This document shows, piece after piece, positions 9,909 to 17,990 of a stretch of 21,994 nucleotides of DNA. Location of the stretch: positions 1-21,994 of the forward strand of contig RSEE01000188.1 in assembly GCA_003971905.1 (NCBI GenBank), written 5' to 3'. The stretch comes from Moniliella sp. 'wahieum' (taxonomy: Eukaryota; Basidiomycota; Moniliellomycetes; Moniliellales; Moniliellaceae). The position numbers and the translations under genes are program-made. Below the pieces are notes generated by a model. That model was not told the origin of the DNA. It did not search any database and saw nothing but the letters and a program-made list of their open reading frames with translations. Every line of letters starts with the position of its first letter. Positions within the stretch are counted from its first letter, which is position 1.

Positions 9909-11939
9909 TTAGCCCGAAGCGCTCGCGTTCTGCTGGATCAGCTCGGCGGCGATTTCGCCAATGCCATAGGTGACCGTCAGCAAGTGCTGGGACAGGGAGA
10001 TGGGGGGCACCGAGGCGTCGGCGACACGCAGAGCTTGTGTGTTGTACACCGCAGCTCGTCGTCCACCACCCGCCGTGCTCAAGGGGCATCATGGCGCACG
10101 AGGAGGAAGGGTGGTACTCGGTGGCGAATTGGGAGCGAATGTATTGGTTCCAGTCGTGCTCGTTCTGTACCTTGGTGCCTGGTTGGGTTTCGTTGGCCAC
10201 GTACGGCGCCAGCGTGGGGAGGTCCCAATGGTGCGCGCCAACTGGCACCCAGAACGCAAAACGTCCAGGGTCCACCTTGTTCTTTACGTAGGCCGGGTCA
10301 ATCGCTGGCGGATCAAACGCATTGTCCGACGTGATCTTCACAGAGCCTTGCGACGTGGGATGCTGCAAGCCGCACTGCACCGAGATGGCCCACTGGCCAG
10401 GAACCACAAATCTCAATGGCGGGTATGTCGGCGGGTAGAGCGAGTTGGCCAACTGGCCAACGCGGCGCCGGTACCCTTCCTGCACGTCGACGGGGCATGG
10501 TAGGCCTGGACAAACTTGTCGGTCGACGAGGTAATGTTGGAGATGACGGCCTTGGCATCCGTTACCTTGGACAGCGGACATAGGCCACCGCACTGTTGAC
10601 AAACCCGTCCTGTTTCGCCTTGCCCGTCAACTTGGGCGCGGCATTTTGGCGCCCTGGGCCGGCGCAAAGTTGACCGCTCCGCTCAGGTGGTCTTGCATGT
10701 GAAAGCCGACGCCGGGTACGTTGGCCACCTGCTCAATGCCCAGCGGATCCAAGATCGACTTGTCTGCCACGCTGAAAGCTGAAGCAGCTGCGGCGATCCC
10801 ATGACTCCGGCCGACAAGATGATTCCTTGTTGGCTTGACTGTCCGCACCGTCGAATGGTTGGACTGGGCAAAACTGGACGGCGGTTTAGCGCGGGGCGGG
10901 TGGGAGGAACGGTCAAACAAGATCTTGATGGCTTGGTGGCCAACGAGCACATGGAGATTGGAGCGGCCCAGGACAGGGTCCAGGTAGCCAGTACGCGAAA
11001 AAGAGCGGGTCCAGTTGGACGGGTTGAGGGCCGAGGTGCTGAGGAAAGGGCCGGTGTTGTTGCCACTATCGGGATCCTTGTTGATCGGAAGACCGAGTGT
11101 GTCCGAAGCGCCCTGCAAAAAGGCGCCCACAGAAGGAAACGTGATCCCGGGCCAACTGGCATGCACGTTGCCTTTGGTGCCATGCGAGTTGGGTTCGTAG
11201 GCCACCACGGACGACTTTTGCGATGCGGCGCCTTTGGCCAAGGTCCGCTGCACGCTGGGTTGGGCCGGGTGAAGATCTCGGACTTTTCATTGCGTTCAAC
11301 ATGTTGCTCCACCCCACGTCTTGGACGCGTCGGGGGAAATTCCGGAAACCAAGTTGGCCCAGCTTTCTTGCTCGGCAGCCGGCTGGCGAACAAAGTACAT
11401 GCCGTTGATGGCACTTGATCCGCCTACCAACAAGCCAACCGAAAAGGCGTGGTGCTGTGTTAGCCAAAAGATATCCACAACAGAAAGAGGAGAGAGAGAA
11501 AACGGCGTACCGAGAACCTTGCCACGAGGGTAGTACACAGACCGTCCACCCAACCCGGTTTGGTTGACTGTGTTGTCGGCCCAATCCTTGGCGGTATGCT
11601 CCGAGGAATTGTACAGCATCGCACTGGGCGTCGTGATGGATGGATCGCCCTCGCCACTTTCACCCGCCTCAATTACTGCCACTGTCGTGGACGAATCCTC
11701 GGTCAAGCGAGACGCAACACCAGGCCTGCCGTGCCGCCTCCACCACGACATAATCAAACGTTGGCCATCAAACTTTTTCCCGTTGCTGCTGATGCCCGGC
11801 GGGGAGGCGCGAGAAGCGAGATGGCTTGGCGCCGTTCAAACCCGCCATGATGCGTGGTCACTTTAGCGGCGACCGCGGTCAATGCGGTGGCGAGCACAGC
11901 CAGCTGCCAACAGCCAAGTCGCATCTTGGAGGGAAGCAT
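9909..11939 (-). CDS. Secreted GMC-family flavoprotein oxidoreductase; one intron, several frame slips
   Basis: GMC enzymes oxidise alcohols or sugars with FAD (glucose oxidase, aryl-alcohol oxidase and choline-dehydrogenase-like families). From ATG 11939 (or 11924) a signal peptide is visible: MRLGCWQLAVLATALTAVAA. The FAD Rossmann motif, FDYVVV-G-GGTAGLV-L-ASRL, lies at about 11710-11755 but lacks single bases at two points. IEAGESGEGDP follows. GKVLG and GSSAINGM are joined cleanly across an intron at 11424-11510 (87 nt, GTACGC...GGTAG). Further sequence includes GYLDPVLGRSNLHVLVG (about 10950), VPGVGFHMQDHL (about 10690-10725) and the C-terminal EYHPSSSCAMMPLEHGG (about 10080-10120). The last two histidines, HPSSS and LSQHLLTVTYGIGE (about 9955-10000), are the expected catalytic pair. 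TAA at 9909 follows QQNASASG. The span without the intron gives about 645 residues, normal for the family. At least four slips are needed, also near 11300-11330. The substrate cannot be told. Confidence 0.92.
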
Positions 11940-12934
11940 ATGAATGACAGAAAAGAAAGTGTGTGCGGAAGAGAGGGTGGAGGGGCGGGGTTAGGGGGGA
12001 GAAGGGAAAGACGGTAGGCCGAGGAGTGGGAGGGAAGGTGGTAAGAAGGAAGAGCAAAGGGGCGATGGGAGAAGGTGGGGATGTTTAAACAAGCGATCCA
12101 AAAGAGAAGAGGGTATATGTGGCTCCATCTCCTGCGTTTTGCATGTGGGAGATGGGTGGGTGTGGCTTCATCTGGGATCGTACAACACACACGTGGGGAG
12201 CGAGACGGGGAGCTGGTGTGATCCACGCACAGCGGGTGCGTGGATGTGGCGGCCGGGTGCTTGTCGCCGCCAGCGCATCGGAGGAGGCGAGGCGTGTGCG
12301 CGAGCGAGCACCGGCCCAAGGGAGCTAGCTGCGCGAGCGACTTTTTTGGCCAAGCATTTCCATACGACCGATATGGCCGCTGCGGCACCAGCCACGTCGG
12401 GCGGCGTCGTTCCATCCTTCGGTGCTCTCTCGGCGGGCGAGGGGCAGGACGGAGTGGATGGGCAGACGAAAGGCGGCCAGGCGGGGTGGTGTCTGGGTGC
12501 CACCTGGGGCCAAGCGCCATAGCACAAGCGGCCCCATGAACCATTCGCCTCGCGTCGTCGATCGATGACAGCAGATGGTCGGTGATCGCTATGCCATCTG
12601 AAAGTTGAACGCAGGACAGAAACGCCGGCGCCACCATCCATCTTTCACCGCGCGGGCGCGGCAGGGTGCGCGGTGCCCCTGTTTGTTGATCGAGTGGATA
12701 TCCACCTGTGGATCTGTCATCGATCATCCCGCCGGACGGCAGACGGCCAAGCCAGGCAGCCCCAAGACGGGCCGAACGCGGCCGACGCAGTGGAGCTAGA
12801 TCGGCACGAATAGGTGTTGCGGCCTGCGCACACGTTCCCTGTGCCTCTCGCACGCACGCAAGCCACTTTTGCCTTTGCCTTTCCCTTTCGGGGCGCACCC
12901 GCACGGCCCTAAGCCCTAAGCCCTTAGCTCCACC
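11940..12934. other. Divergent intergenic promoter region
   Basis: It separates the GMC gene (-) from the small ORF at 12935 (+). The GMC side has a pyrimidine-rich leader on the - strand (about 11945-12010) and a TATA-like ATATAC near 12113-12118. A 358-codon open frame on - crosses the whole region, but it is featureless and reflects high GC content. The right end holds a telomere-like heptad array (12907-12927). Confidence 0.6.
12907..12927. promoter_or_regulatory. Telomere-like heptad array (CCCTAAG x2, CCCTTAG)
   Basis: Three consecutive heptads end seven bases before the ATG of the small ORF at 12935. On the other strand they read TTAGGG-like. TTAGGG-type sites are bound by Tbf1/Tay1-class telobox factors in several fungi; the sequence shows the motif, and binding is inferred. 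Confidence 0.55.
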
Positions 12935-13168
12935 ATGAGCCAGCAGAGGTACCATGCCGCGCCCACCCCTCCGCCCGCAGGCAAGATCCTAAAGCAAGTC
13001 GGCACCGGCATCTGCTCCGTCTGTCGCGTCCTGTCCAAACCGCTGATCCCCCGCTCCCCCACCGCGCCCGCCAGGCAGGCCGGCCGCCAAGTCCAACTCA
13101 CAGTCAAGATCAACGTGCCCCCGCGCGGCTCGTACCCTGCCCCGCCCAATTACAACCGTGGGCTCTAG
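12935..13168 (+). CDS. Small conserved-looking protein, unrecognised (77 aa)
   Basis: The ORF starts in a good eukaryotic context (CTCCACCATGAGC) and ends in TAG at 13166. The product begins MSQQRYHAAPTPPPAGKIL, continues with a central GTGICSVCRVLSKP containing one CxxC pair, and ends in a basic, Pro-rich tail (PPRGSYPAPPNYNRGL). Codons strongly favour C or G at the third position (GTC, AAG, ATC, CGC), as in highly expressed fungal genes, and the ORF is intact, unlike most neighbours. I do not recognise the family and give no function. Its telobox-like leader resembles motifs upstream of RPS23 800 bases away, which hints at shared growth-linked regulation. It could be chance, since 77 codons is short for GC-rich DNA. 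Confidence 0.45.
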   Translation: MSQQRYHAAPTPPPAGKILKQVGTGICSVCRVLSKPLIPRSPTAPARQAGRQVQLTVKINVPPRGSYPAPPNYNRGL

Positions 13169-13700
13169 CGCGTACAAAAGGGGGGGGGGTCGGTCTGGGT
13201 CGGTCTGCTGCAGACTCGCACGGTTCCTCCCCCCCCCGCCCAATCTCCTCTGCAAGCGCGAGGCCGTCTCCGGAGAGGGGGTACTACGCAGAGGTTCCGT
13301 CTGCGTGTCCGTGTCCGTCCGTCTGTTCCGGCCCTGCTTCCGTCCCTCGTGTTTCATTTCGTTCTGTCTACGTTCCCCGCACGGTATGCTGCGCCACCGA
13401 TGCGATTGCAATGCACTTTGGTACCCTGATTGGGGTGAGGGCGATGGAGCGAATGACAGGCAGGGCTTCTGTGCCTCTCGTGCTCCCATCCTCTTGCGTG
13501 TTGGGAGTGTCACGGACGGAGGACAGCCAGGCAGCACGGTGGAGCGCTGATCGCGGGACAGTAAGCGAAGCGGGTGGGTGTGGAGGGGTAGAGATGGGAT
13601 CTGCCGACGAGATGTGGATGCGGCAGACACTGGAGATTGGACAAGTCGCCACGTTGTCAGATCTCAGCCCACCGGGTCAAGTAGAAGAGTCACTACTAGT
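13169..13700. other. Intergenic, with G10 and C9 homopolymers
   Basis: 3' flank of the small ORF. It contains a G10 run (13180-13189), a nearby repeat of GGTCGGTCTG, and a C9 run (13229-13237). Open frames here are featureless. Confidence 0.6.
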
Positions 13701-13886
13701 CACGTGGCCTGAGCAAGGCAGCGCGACGGCAACCCTAGCAGAGATGCACCTGGAGATCAGCGATCGTGTCTGCCCCATCACGCATCCAGCGATGCGAACC
13801 ACATGGGCGGGGCATGGCGCGCGTGTCGCGTGCTAGGGTTGGGGCGGGGGCTGCCGCAGCGCGGGGCGCTGGTGCAGGGTAGGGTT
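13701..13886. promoter_or_regulatory. RPS23 promoter motifs: E-box, three AACCCTA/TAGGGTT teloboxes, HomolE-like box
   Basis: CACGTG lies at 13701-13706, AACCCTA at 13731-13737, TAGGGTT at 13834-13840, and AGGGTAGGGTT at 13876-13886. The reverse complement of 13876-13885 is ACCCTACCCT, which matches the HomolE element known from fission-yeast ribosomal protein promoters. It lies 106 bases upstream of the RPS23 ATG. Motifs are seen directly; function is inferred from other fungi. Confidence 0.6.
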
Positions 13887-13990
13887 GCGCGCGCGAGCGC
13901 ATCGGTGCGCGGCTGGAGGGGTACCGGTTAGGCCGGTTCGGATCCCACACCAGCCGGCCGCCTCCATCACCACCACCGGCTGGCAGCACG

Positions 13991-14529
13991 ATGGGCAAAC
14001 CCAGTGGGCTGAACGCGGCGCGGAAGCTGCACACGACGCGTCGGGAGAACAAGTGGGCGGACAAGGCGTGGAAGAAGCGTGCGCTGGGCAACTTCTACAA
14101 GTCGTCCCCTACGGCCGGCTCGTCGCAGGCCAAGGGCATCGTCCTTGAGAAGGTTGGTGTCGAGGCCAAGCAGCCCAACTCGGCCATTCGCAAGTGCGTG
14201 CGTGTGCAGCTCATCAAGAACGGCAAGAAGGTCGCTGCGTTTGTCCCGCATGACGGGTGCCTCAACTTTGTCGACGAGAATGACGAGGTGCTGATCGAGG
14301 GCTTTGGCCGCAAGGGGAAGGCCAAGGGTGACATTCCCGGTGTGCGCTTCCGCGTGATCAAGGTATCGGGTGTGGGTACGTACCAGTCTCGTCTTGTTGG
14401 CCTCGTGCGCTCAGAGGGCTCCCGGTTGTTGTCTGGTCGGTCTGCTCCATGTGCTGATACTGACCCGTCTCCCCCTGGTTCCAGGCCTCTACGCCTGTTC
14501 CGCGAGAAGAAGGAGAAGCCCGTTCCTAA
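13991..14529 (+). CDS. RPS23: 40S ribosomal protein uS12 (RPS23), two exons; exon 2 has two missing bases
   Basis: uS12 sits at the decoding centre of the small subunit and sets translational accuracy. Exon 1 (13991-14375) encodes 128 complete, well-conserved residues: [27 protein letters not shown], the decoding loop [19 protein letters not shown] (Pro62 is the residue hydroxylated in yeast and animals), [17 protein letters not shown] and [17 protein letters not shown]. The intron is 14376-14484 (109 nt, GTACGT...CCAG). Exon 2 should give [15 protein letters not shown] and TAA at 14527, for a total of 143 residues, normal for the family. As written, one C is missing from the GCC-CTG junction (about 14494-14496) and one from CCC-CGT (about 14519-14522), so the literal frame runs into nonsense. 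Two deletions in C runs point to sequencing error. Identity is certain; only the last 11 codons are affected. Confidence 0.97.
14376..14484 (+). other. Spliceosomal intron of RPS23 (109 nt)
   Basis: The donor is GTACGT and the acceptor TTCCAG, preceded by a pyrimidine-rich stretch (CCCGTCTCCCCCTGG). A branch-point-like ACTGAC lies about 25 bases upstream of the acceptor. Splicing joins KVSGV to GLYA across a phase-1 codon, as the conserved protein requires. Confidence 0.93.
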
Positions 14530-16250
14530 TCGCGTCCCTGTGTTCCCTTGCCCATTCTTCCCCTCTGTTCCCCTCTCCTCTCCTACGTCATGTTACGCCC
14601 GCCCTGTCCTGTTCCCGGCCTGTTGTACCCGGCTCTGCCGGCTCACGTGTGCGTGCCCGCTCCCTCTCTGCTCAGGGGTGGGAGGAAGGACGCCTATGCT
14701 ACCCATCCGAGCCCCACGGGCCTCGCCCCCTCCGCAATGCACGTGCGCAAGTTCATACTTGCTATCCAAAAACAGGTGTCGGTCGGACACTCTTCGGGAT
14801 GGGACACTCGATAGGCGGGAGGTGGGTGTGCCAGTTGGGTTTGTTGGCGATTGGCCGTGCAAAGGGACAGGCGGGGACGATGGAGGCCGATTCCACTATA
14901 CTTTGTTTGTCCATCCTGGTCCCGCGGGAGCGCAGAGCGGGTACCAATATACCCCAGAGAAGAAGAAAGCGTACGAAAGTGTAGGCTTGCGTAGACTTGT
15001 CCACGTCTGTGCGTGCCTCTGCGCCTCAGCTAATTAGGAACAAGACAAAGACCCTACCACCCTGCCCCCCGCACTTGCCCGCCGACAAGCCGGTGCATGA
15101 AAACTGGACAAATGTCGCTGTGGCGTTCCCAACCGCAGTGGCGGTGCGGCCGCACTGCCTTCAAGCCGCCGTGCAGCCGCCAAGAAGCTTCCCAGTAAGG
15201 GGGTGTGGCGCAGCTGGATGGCGAGGGCAGTCGGCGCCTCCGCCGCTGATCCTGATCGCCCTTTGAGCGAGAGTGGATGGGCGTGACATGTGGTGGCAGC
15301 GAGACGGGAGAGAGGACAGAGCGTCCCTGGACCACGCACTGCAAGCTTAGCGATAACCCCACTCGTCGCAGGGGGCGTGTGGGACCGGGACTGGGAATGG
15401 GGTGGGCGTCGCTGAGTTGAAGCCTGAAATGTGGGCCATCATATTCATATGCCTTGCCGAGAGAGGAGGTTTGGCCCCACAAAACACCGCAAACGCGGGG
15501 GGGCGGCAGCGTTGGACCTACCAGTGCTGGTAAGGTTATATCTGTTTCGTCTGTGCGCAGTATTTCGACTGTGAGCCGGTGGCCATAGATTAATGATTAG
15601 TGATTCGGCGGCCCCACTTGTCCTGTCCGACTCTGGCGACCCTGGCGACCTGGGACCCTATCATAGTAGTAGCGACCGACACGGAGAGACAAAGCCCAGA
15701 GGCAGTACTCGTATGCGTTACTAAGGACTTCCCCACTGTCGTACTACATACTCCTCCTCGTTGCGCAAAACGTCCGCCGTATTCGCATCGACACTTTGCG
15801 TCCAACATGTGCCTACATGTGAGTGAGGTGATCGACCGATGATCGCCTCGGTTGGATCCCCACAGAGAGGGGCGAAACCGTGCTCGGGTGTCGCACAAAC
15901 GACGGTGCTTGCCAGTATGCAGTATGGATCGGACGTGGGGGTAGTAGTAGTAGTGTAGTAGTAGTCTACCCCAGTCCCAGCACGCTTCTGCGCGCGCTAT
16001 GTCTACGCCAAATGCCAAACGCCAAACGCCATACGCAATCATGCATCATACCCCACAGATCCACACTGCCAACGCAGCGGCCGAGAACTGCGCCGCAGCG
16101 CATTGTGGGGCCTTGCTATACTCCTGTTTCCCCACCATCACCAAACCAACTTTTACCTCAGCTGAAGCCCTGTGTTGTGCTAGCGCTGCTTTTGATTTGC
16201 CTTTTCTCAACTTCCCTTCGCCCATCTTTGGCACCGGCACCGGTAACTGT

Positions 16251-16296
<46 letters not shown>

Positions 16297-16547
16297 CAAC
16301 TCTTCGATGACCAAACGTGGGAACGGGAAAAGACTCATCTAAAGAGACCCGTCGACGATATCAAACAAAAAAGCATGGGGTATGTGTGTTCATCTCTCCT
16401 CGAGCCTGATGGGTCTGCGCTTCCCCGCCCCAGTGAGCTGCGATCCAAGGGGAGACCCGCAGATGGGCTGGGGGCTGGAGAGGTGCCTTCTGAAAAGGTG
16501 TTGTGGCTGACAACGTTGTGGTTGGGATATATTGTGGTTGTGTGTTT
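14530..16547. other. 2-kb stretch without a well-supported gene
   Basis: RPS23 3' flank followed by mixed sequence. Open frames (15880-16719 on +, 15590-16042 on -) show no domain. A GTA-type trinucleotide run lies at about 15941-15965 and a hexanucleotide array at 16251-16292. The stretch 16300-16500 on + could be an upstream exon of the zinc-ribbon ORF (FDDQTWEREKTHLKRPVDD), but there is no splice evidence. Confidence 0.55.
16251..16292. repeat. Perfect (AACGGC)7 hexanucleotide array
   Basis: Seven uninterrupted AACGGC units, followed by a partial AACG. In frame on + it would encode Asn-Gly or Thr-Ala repeats, depending on frame. It is a likely length-variable locus. Confidence 0.95.
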
Positions 16548-16847
16548 ATGTGGGGGTATACGGATGTGGACGATGCTGCGACGGCTGGTGTTGGGTATCA
16601 TACATCATACATCATCATCTGTGGGCACAACACACCCGTCGACAGGTACGACTATTGTCCCAAGTGCACCGAATGGGTGCGCAGTTCGCGTGGGTTCTGC
16701 ACCGTTTGCCATATCATGATCACCATCCTCCGCCCAAGTACGCATCCCTCGGCGCCCCCACCTGCCTCGCGTCGTTCACCCTGCGCCGCGGGTGGCGCAC
16801 ATCCCGCTACCGGCGGGCAGAACAGTGATGGTTGGGATGAAGTGTGA
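16548..16847 (+). CDS. Small zinc-ribbon-like protein, unrecognised (99 aa)
   Basis: From ATG 16548 the ORF encodes MWGYTDVDDAATAGVGYHTS and then a dense Cys/His cluster: C25-G-H27, C37-P-K-C40 and C51-x2-C54-H55 (CGHNTPVDRYDYCPKC, then FCTVCH). Two CxxC knuckles plus CGH, with conserved-looking aromatic and acidic residues between them, are typical of fungal zinc-binding miniproteins and unlikely by chance in GC-rich noncoding DNA. The C-terminal 40 residues are Pro/Ala/Ser-rich and probably disordered. Stop TGA is at 16845. A TATA-like GATATATTG lies just upstream (about 16527). The true start could be in an earlier exon. No function is assigned. Confidence 0.48.
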   Translation: MWGYTDVDDAATAGVGYHTSYIIICGHNTPVDRYDYCPKCTEWVRSSRGFCTVCHIMITILRPSTHPSAPPPASRRSPCAAGGAHPATGGQNSDGWDEV

Positions 16848-17374
16848 AGCGTGAAGATTCAGGTCAAGCGCCACTTGGCAATTGAATTGACGGTTGCCCG
16901 GCGGTGCGGGCAGCTGTTGTCTTGACAGCGATGTGCAAAATGGCATGAAACCGAAGACTAGAACCGGCTACAAGGCCCTATTCGCCGGTGCCCTCGATTA
17001 GATCTCTTCCGATCTAACCGGGCTAACATGTAACACCTCCTATGGAAAGTGGATTGGCGGGGCAGTAACACTAGATTTTAATGCTTGGCTGAGGAACCCG
17101 GCACGTGGTTATAGCAAGAGTGATGCATGATGTGGGGCCGTCGTGTTGCTCGTGTGGGCTGCGCCATGTGCACGTGTGGCTGCCACCTGCCACCGCGAGC
17201 ATTGTTACTAGGCCCCTCCAAAACAGAACGATATGTAACACAAAGAAGGAGAGCGGATAGCGGGGGGGAGTGGGTCAAACTCTTAACGCGTTTCGAAATA
17301 GTTGTGGTTGTCAGAGGTTGAAACGCCGGGGATCCCCTCTCTCAGTTCTGGACAAGATTGTACGCTTCCGCTAC
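16848..17374. other. Intergenic; contains a 7-bp perfect hairpin with an adapter-like 12-mer
   Basis: TTAGATC (16998-17004) and GATCTAA (17011-17017) form an inverted repeat around TCTTCC. CTCTTCCGATCT at 17004-17015 equals the 3' end of a common sequencing adapter. No gene is seen. Confidence 0.6.
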
Positions 17375-17734
17375 TCAAAAATGCACCAGATGCAGACGGG
17401 ACGCATGTGATGCATCGCCCATCTCTTTCCTTGTCCGCTTCTCCCGCTTGAGGTCTGCTACACCAGTTGGAGTATGACTAAAAAAGGCGAAAAAGCACGT
17501 ACAAGTGCTGTTAGTGGGATCTCGTTTTACGTATTCGCCCCCTCTTTTCTGCTCAGACGCACCCACTGCTGTTGCGGCGCTCACTCCTCGGGTTATACGA
17601 AACTGCACCGATATATCCCTGTGCTCATAGAACCAGTGCCTCTCCCCCTTGTTATTAAGAAACATATATAGATCTTCTTCTCCTTTCAGTTCCCCTCCCA
17701 TCTCAGCCTGTATGATCTCCAGGAGTCGGTACAT
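17375..17734 (-). CDS. Candidate protein, unrecognised (119 codons, lower-GC)
   Basis: This open frame lies in a locally AT-richer stretch, where a 119-codon frame is less expected by chance. The product is hydrophilic with a mixed, natural-looking composition: MYRLLEIIQAEMGGELKGEE, then YMFLNNKGERHWFYEHRDIS. The same frame stays open upstream to about 17794 (TNIPAFGRGTTKQ precedes the Met), and a neighbouring - frame at 17740-17870 also looks coding (GRLWDYGECDPTTRPKRTYQH), so a frame slip or intron may hide a longer gene. The upstream end would abut the tRNA gene at 17878. The C-terminal third looks less natural. No domain is recognised. Confidence 0.33.
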   Translation of the reverse strand: MYRLLEIIQAEMGGELKGEEDLYMFLNNKGERHWFYEHRDISVQFRITRGVSAATAVGASEQKRGGEYVKRDPTNSTCTCFFAFFSHTPTGVADLKREKRTRKEMGDASHASRLHLVHF

Positions 17735-17877
17735 CTGCTTCGTAGTGCCCCTTCCAAATGCTGGTATGTTCGTTTTGGTCGTGTTGTAGGATCACATTCA
17801 CCGTAGTCCCACAAACGGCCCGAGGTCTCAAGGCAGATGACGGTCTCGCATTCCAAGGTGGCGCCCGGCCTGGCACC

Positions 17878-17978
17878 GGTCGATTAGCTCAGTTGGTCAG
17901 AGCGTGGTACTAATATGTCGGTGCTTCGGTGCCGAGTGTTGGTGATGCCAGGTCATGAGTTCAAGCCTCATATTGACC
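17878..17978 (+). tRNA. tRNA-Ile(AAU) with a 29-nt intron
   Basis: The acceptor stem GGTCGAT pairs with ATTGACC (one G-T pair). The D-arm/A-box is TAGCTCAGTTGGTCAGAGC. The anticodon stem is TGGTA with TGCCA, and the loop CTAATA carries anticodon AAT at 17912-17914. An intron at 17916-17944 starts one base after the anticodon-adjacent A37, the canonical eukaryotic nuclear position. The T-arm/B-box is GAGTTCAAGCC. The intron can fold GGTGC-TTCG-GTGCC with a UUCG tetraloop. The variable loop has four bases (GGTC), whereas the usual tRNA-Ile has AGGTC; one A of an expected AA is missing, probably a sequencing deletion. Confidence 0.94.
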
Positions 17979-17986
17979 AACCTTTC

Positions 17987-17990
17987 TTTT
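17987..17990 (+). terminator. RNA polymerase III terminator of tRNA-Ile
   Basis: TTTT occurs within CCTTTCTTTTCTTTG, eight bases after the mature 3' end. This is the usual Pol III stop signal. Confidence 0.8.

Noticed and set aside
9909..12000. Biosynthetic gene cluster around the GMC oxidoreductase
   Set aside because: No synthase, transporter or cluster regulator lies nearby; the neighbours are PPR and ribosomal protein genes.
11879..12955. 358-codon open frame on the - strand
   Set aside because: It has no domain and Arg/Pro/His-rich composition, runs through the GMC signal-peptide region and a promoter, and long chance frames are expected in GC-rich DNA.
13991..15037. Reading RPS23 as one 348-codon unspliced ORF
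   Set aside because: It reads through a clear GT-AG intron, and the 200 residues after the conserved part have no similarity to any ribosomal protein.
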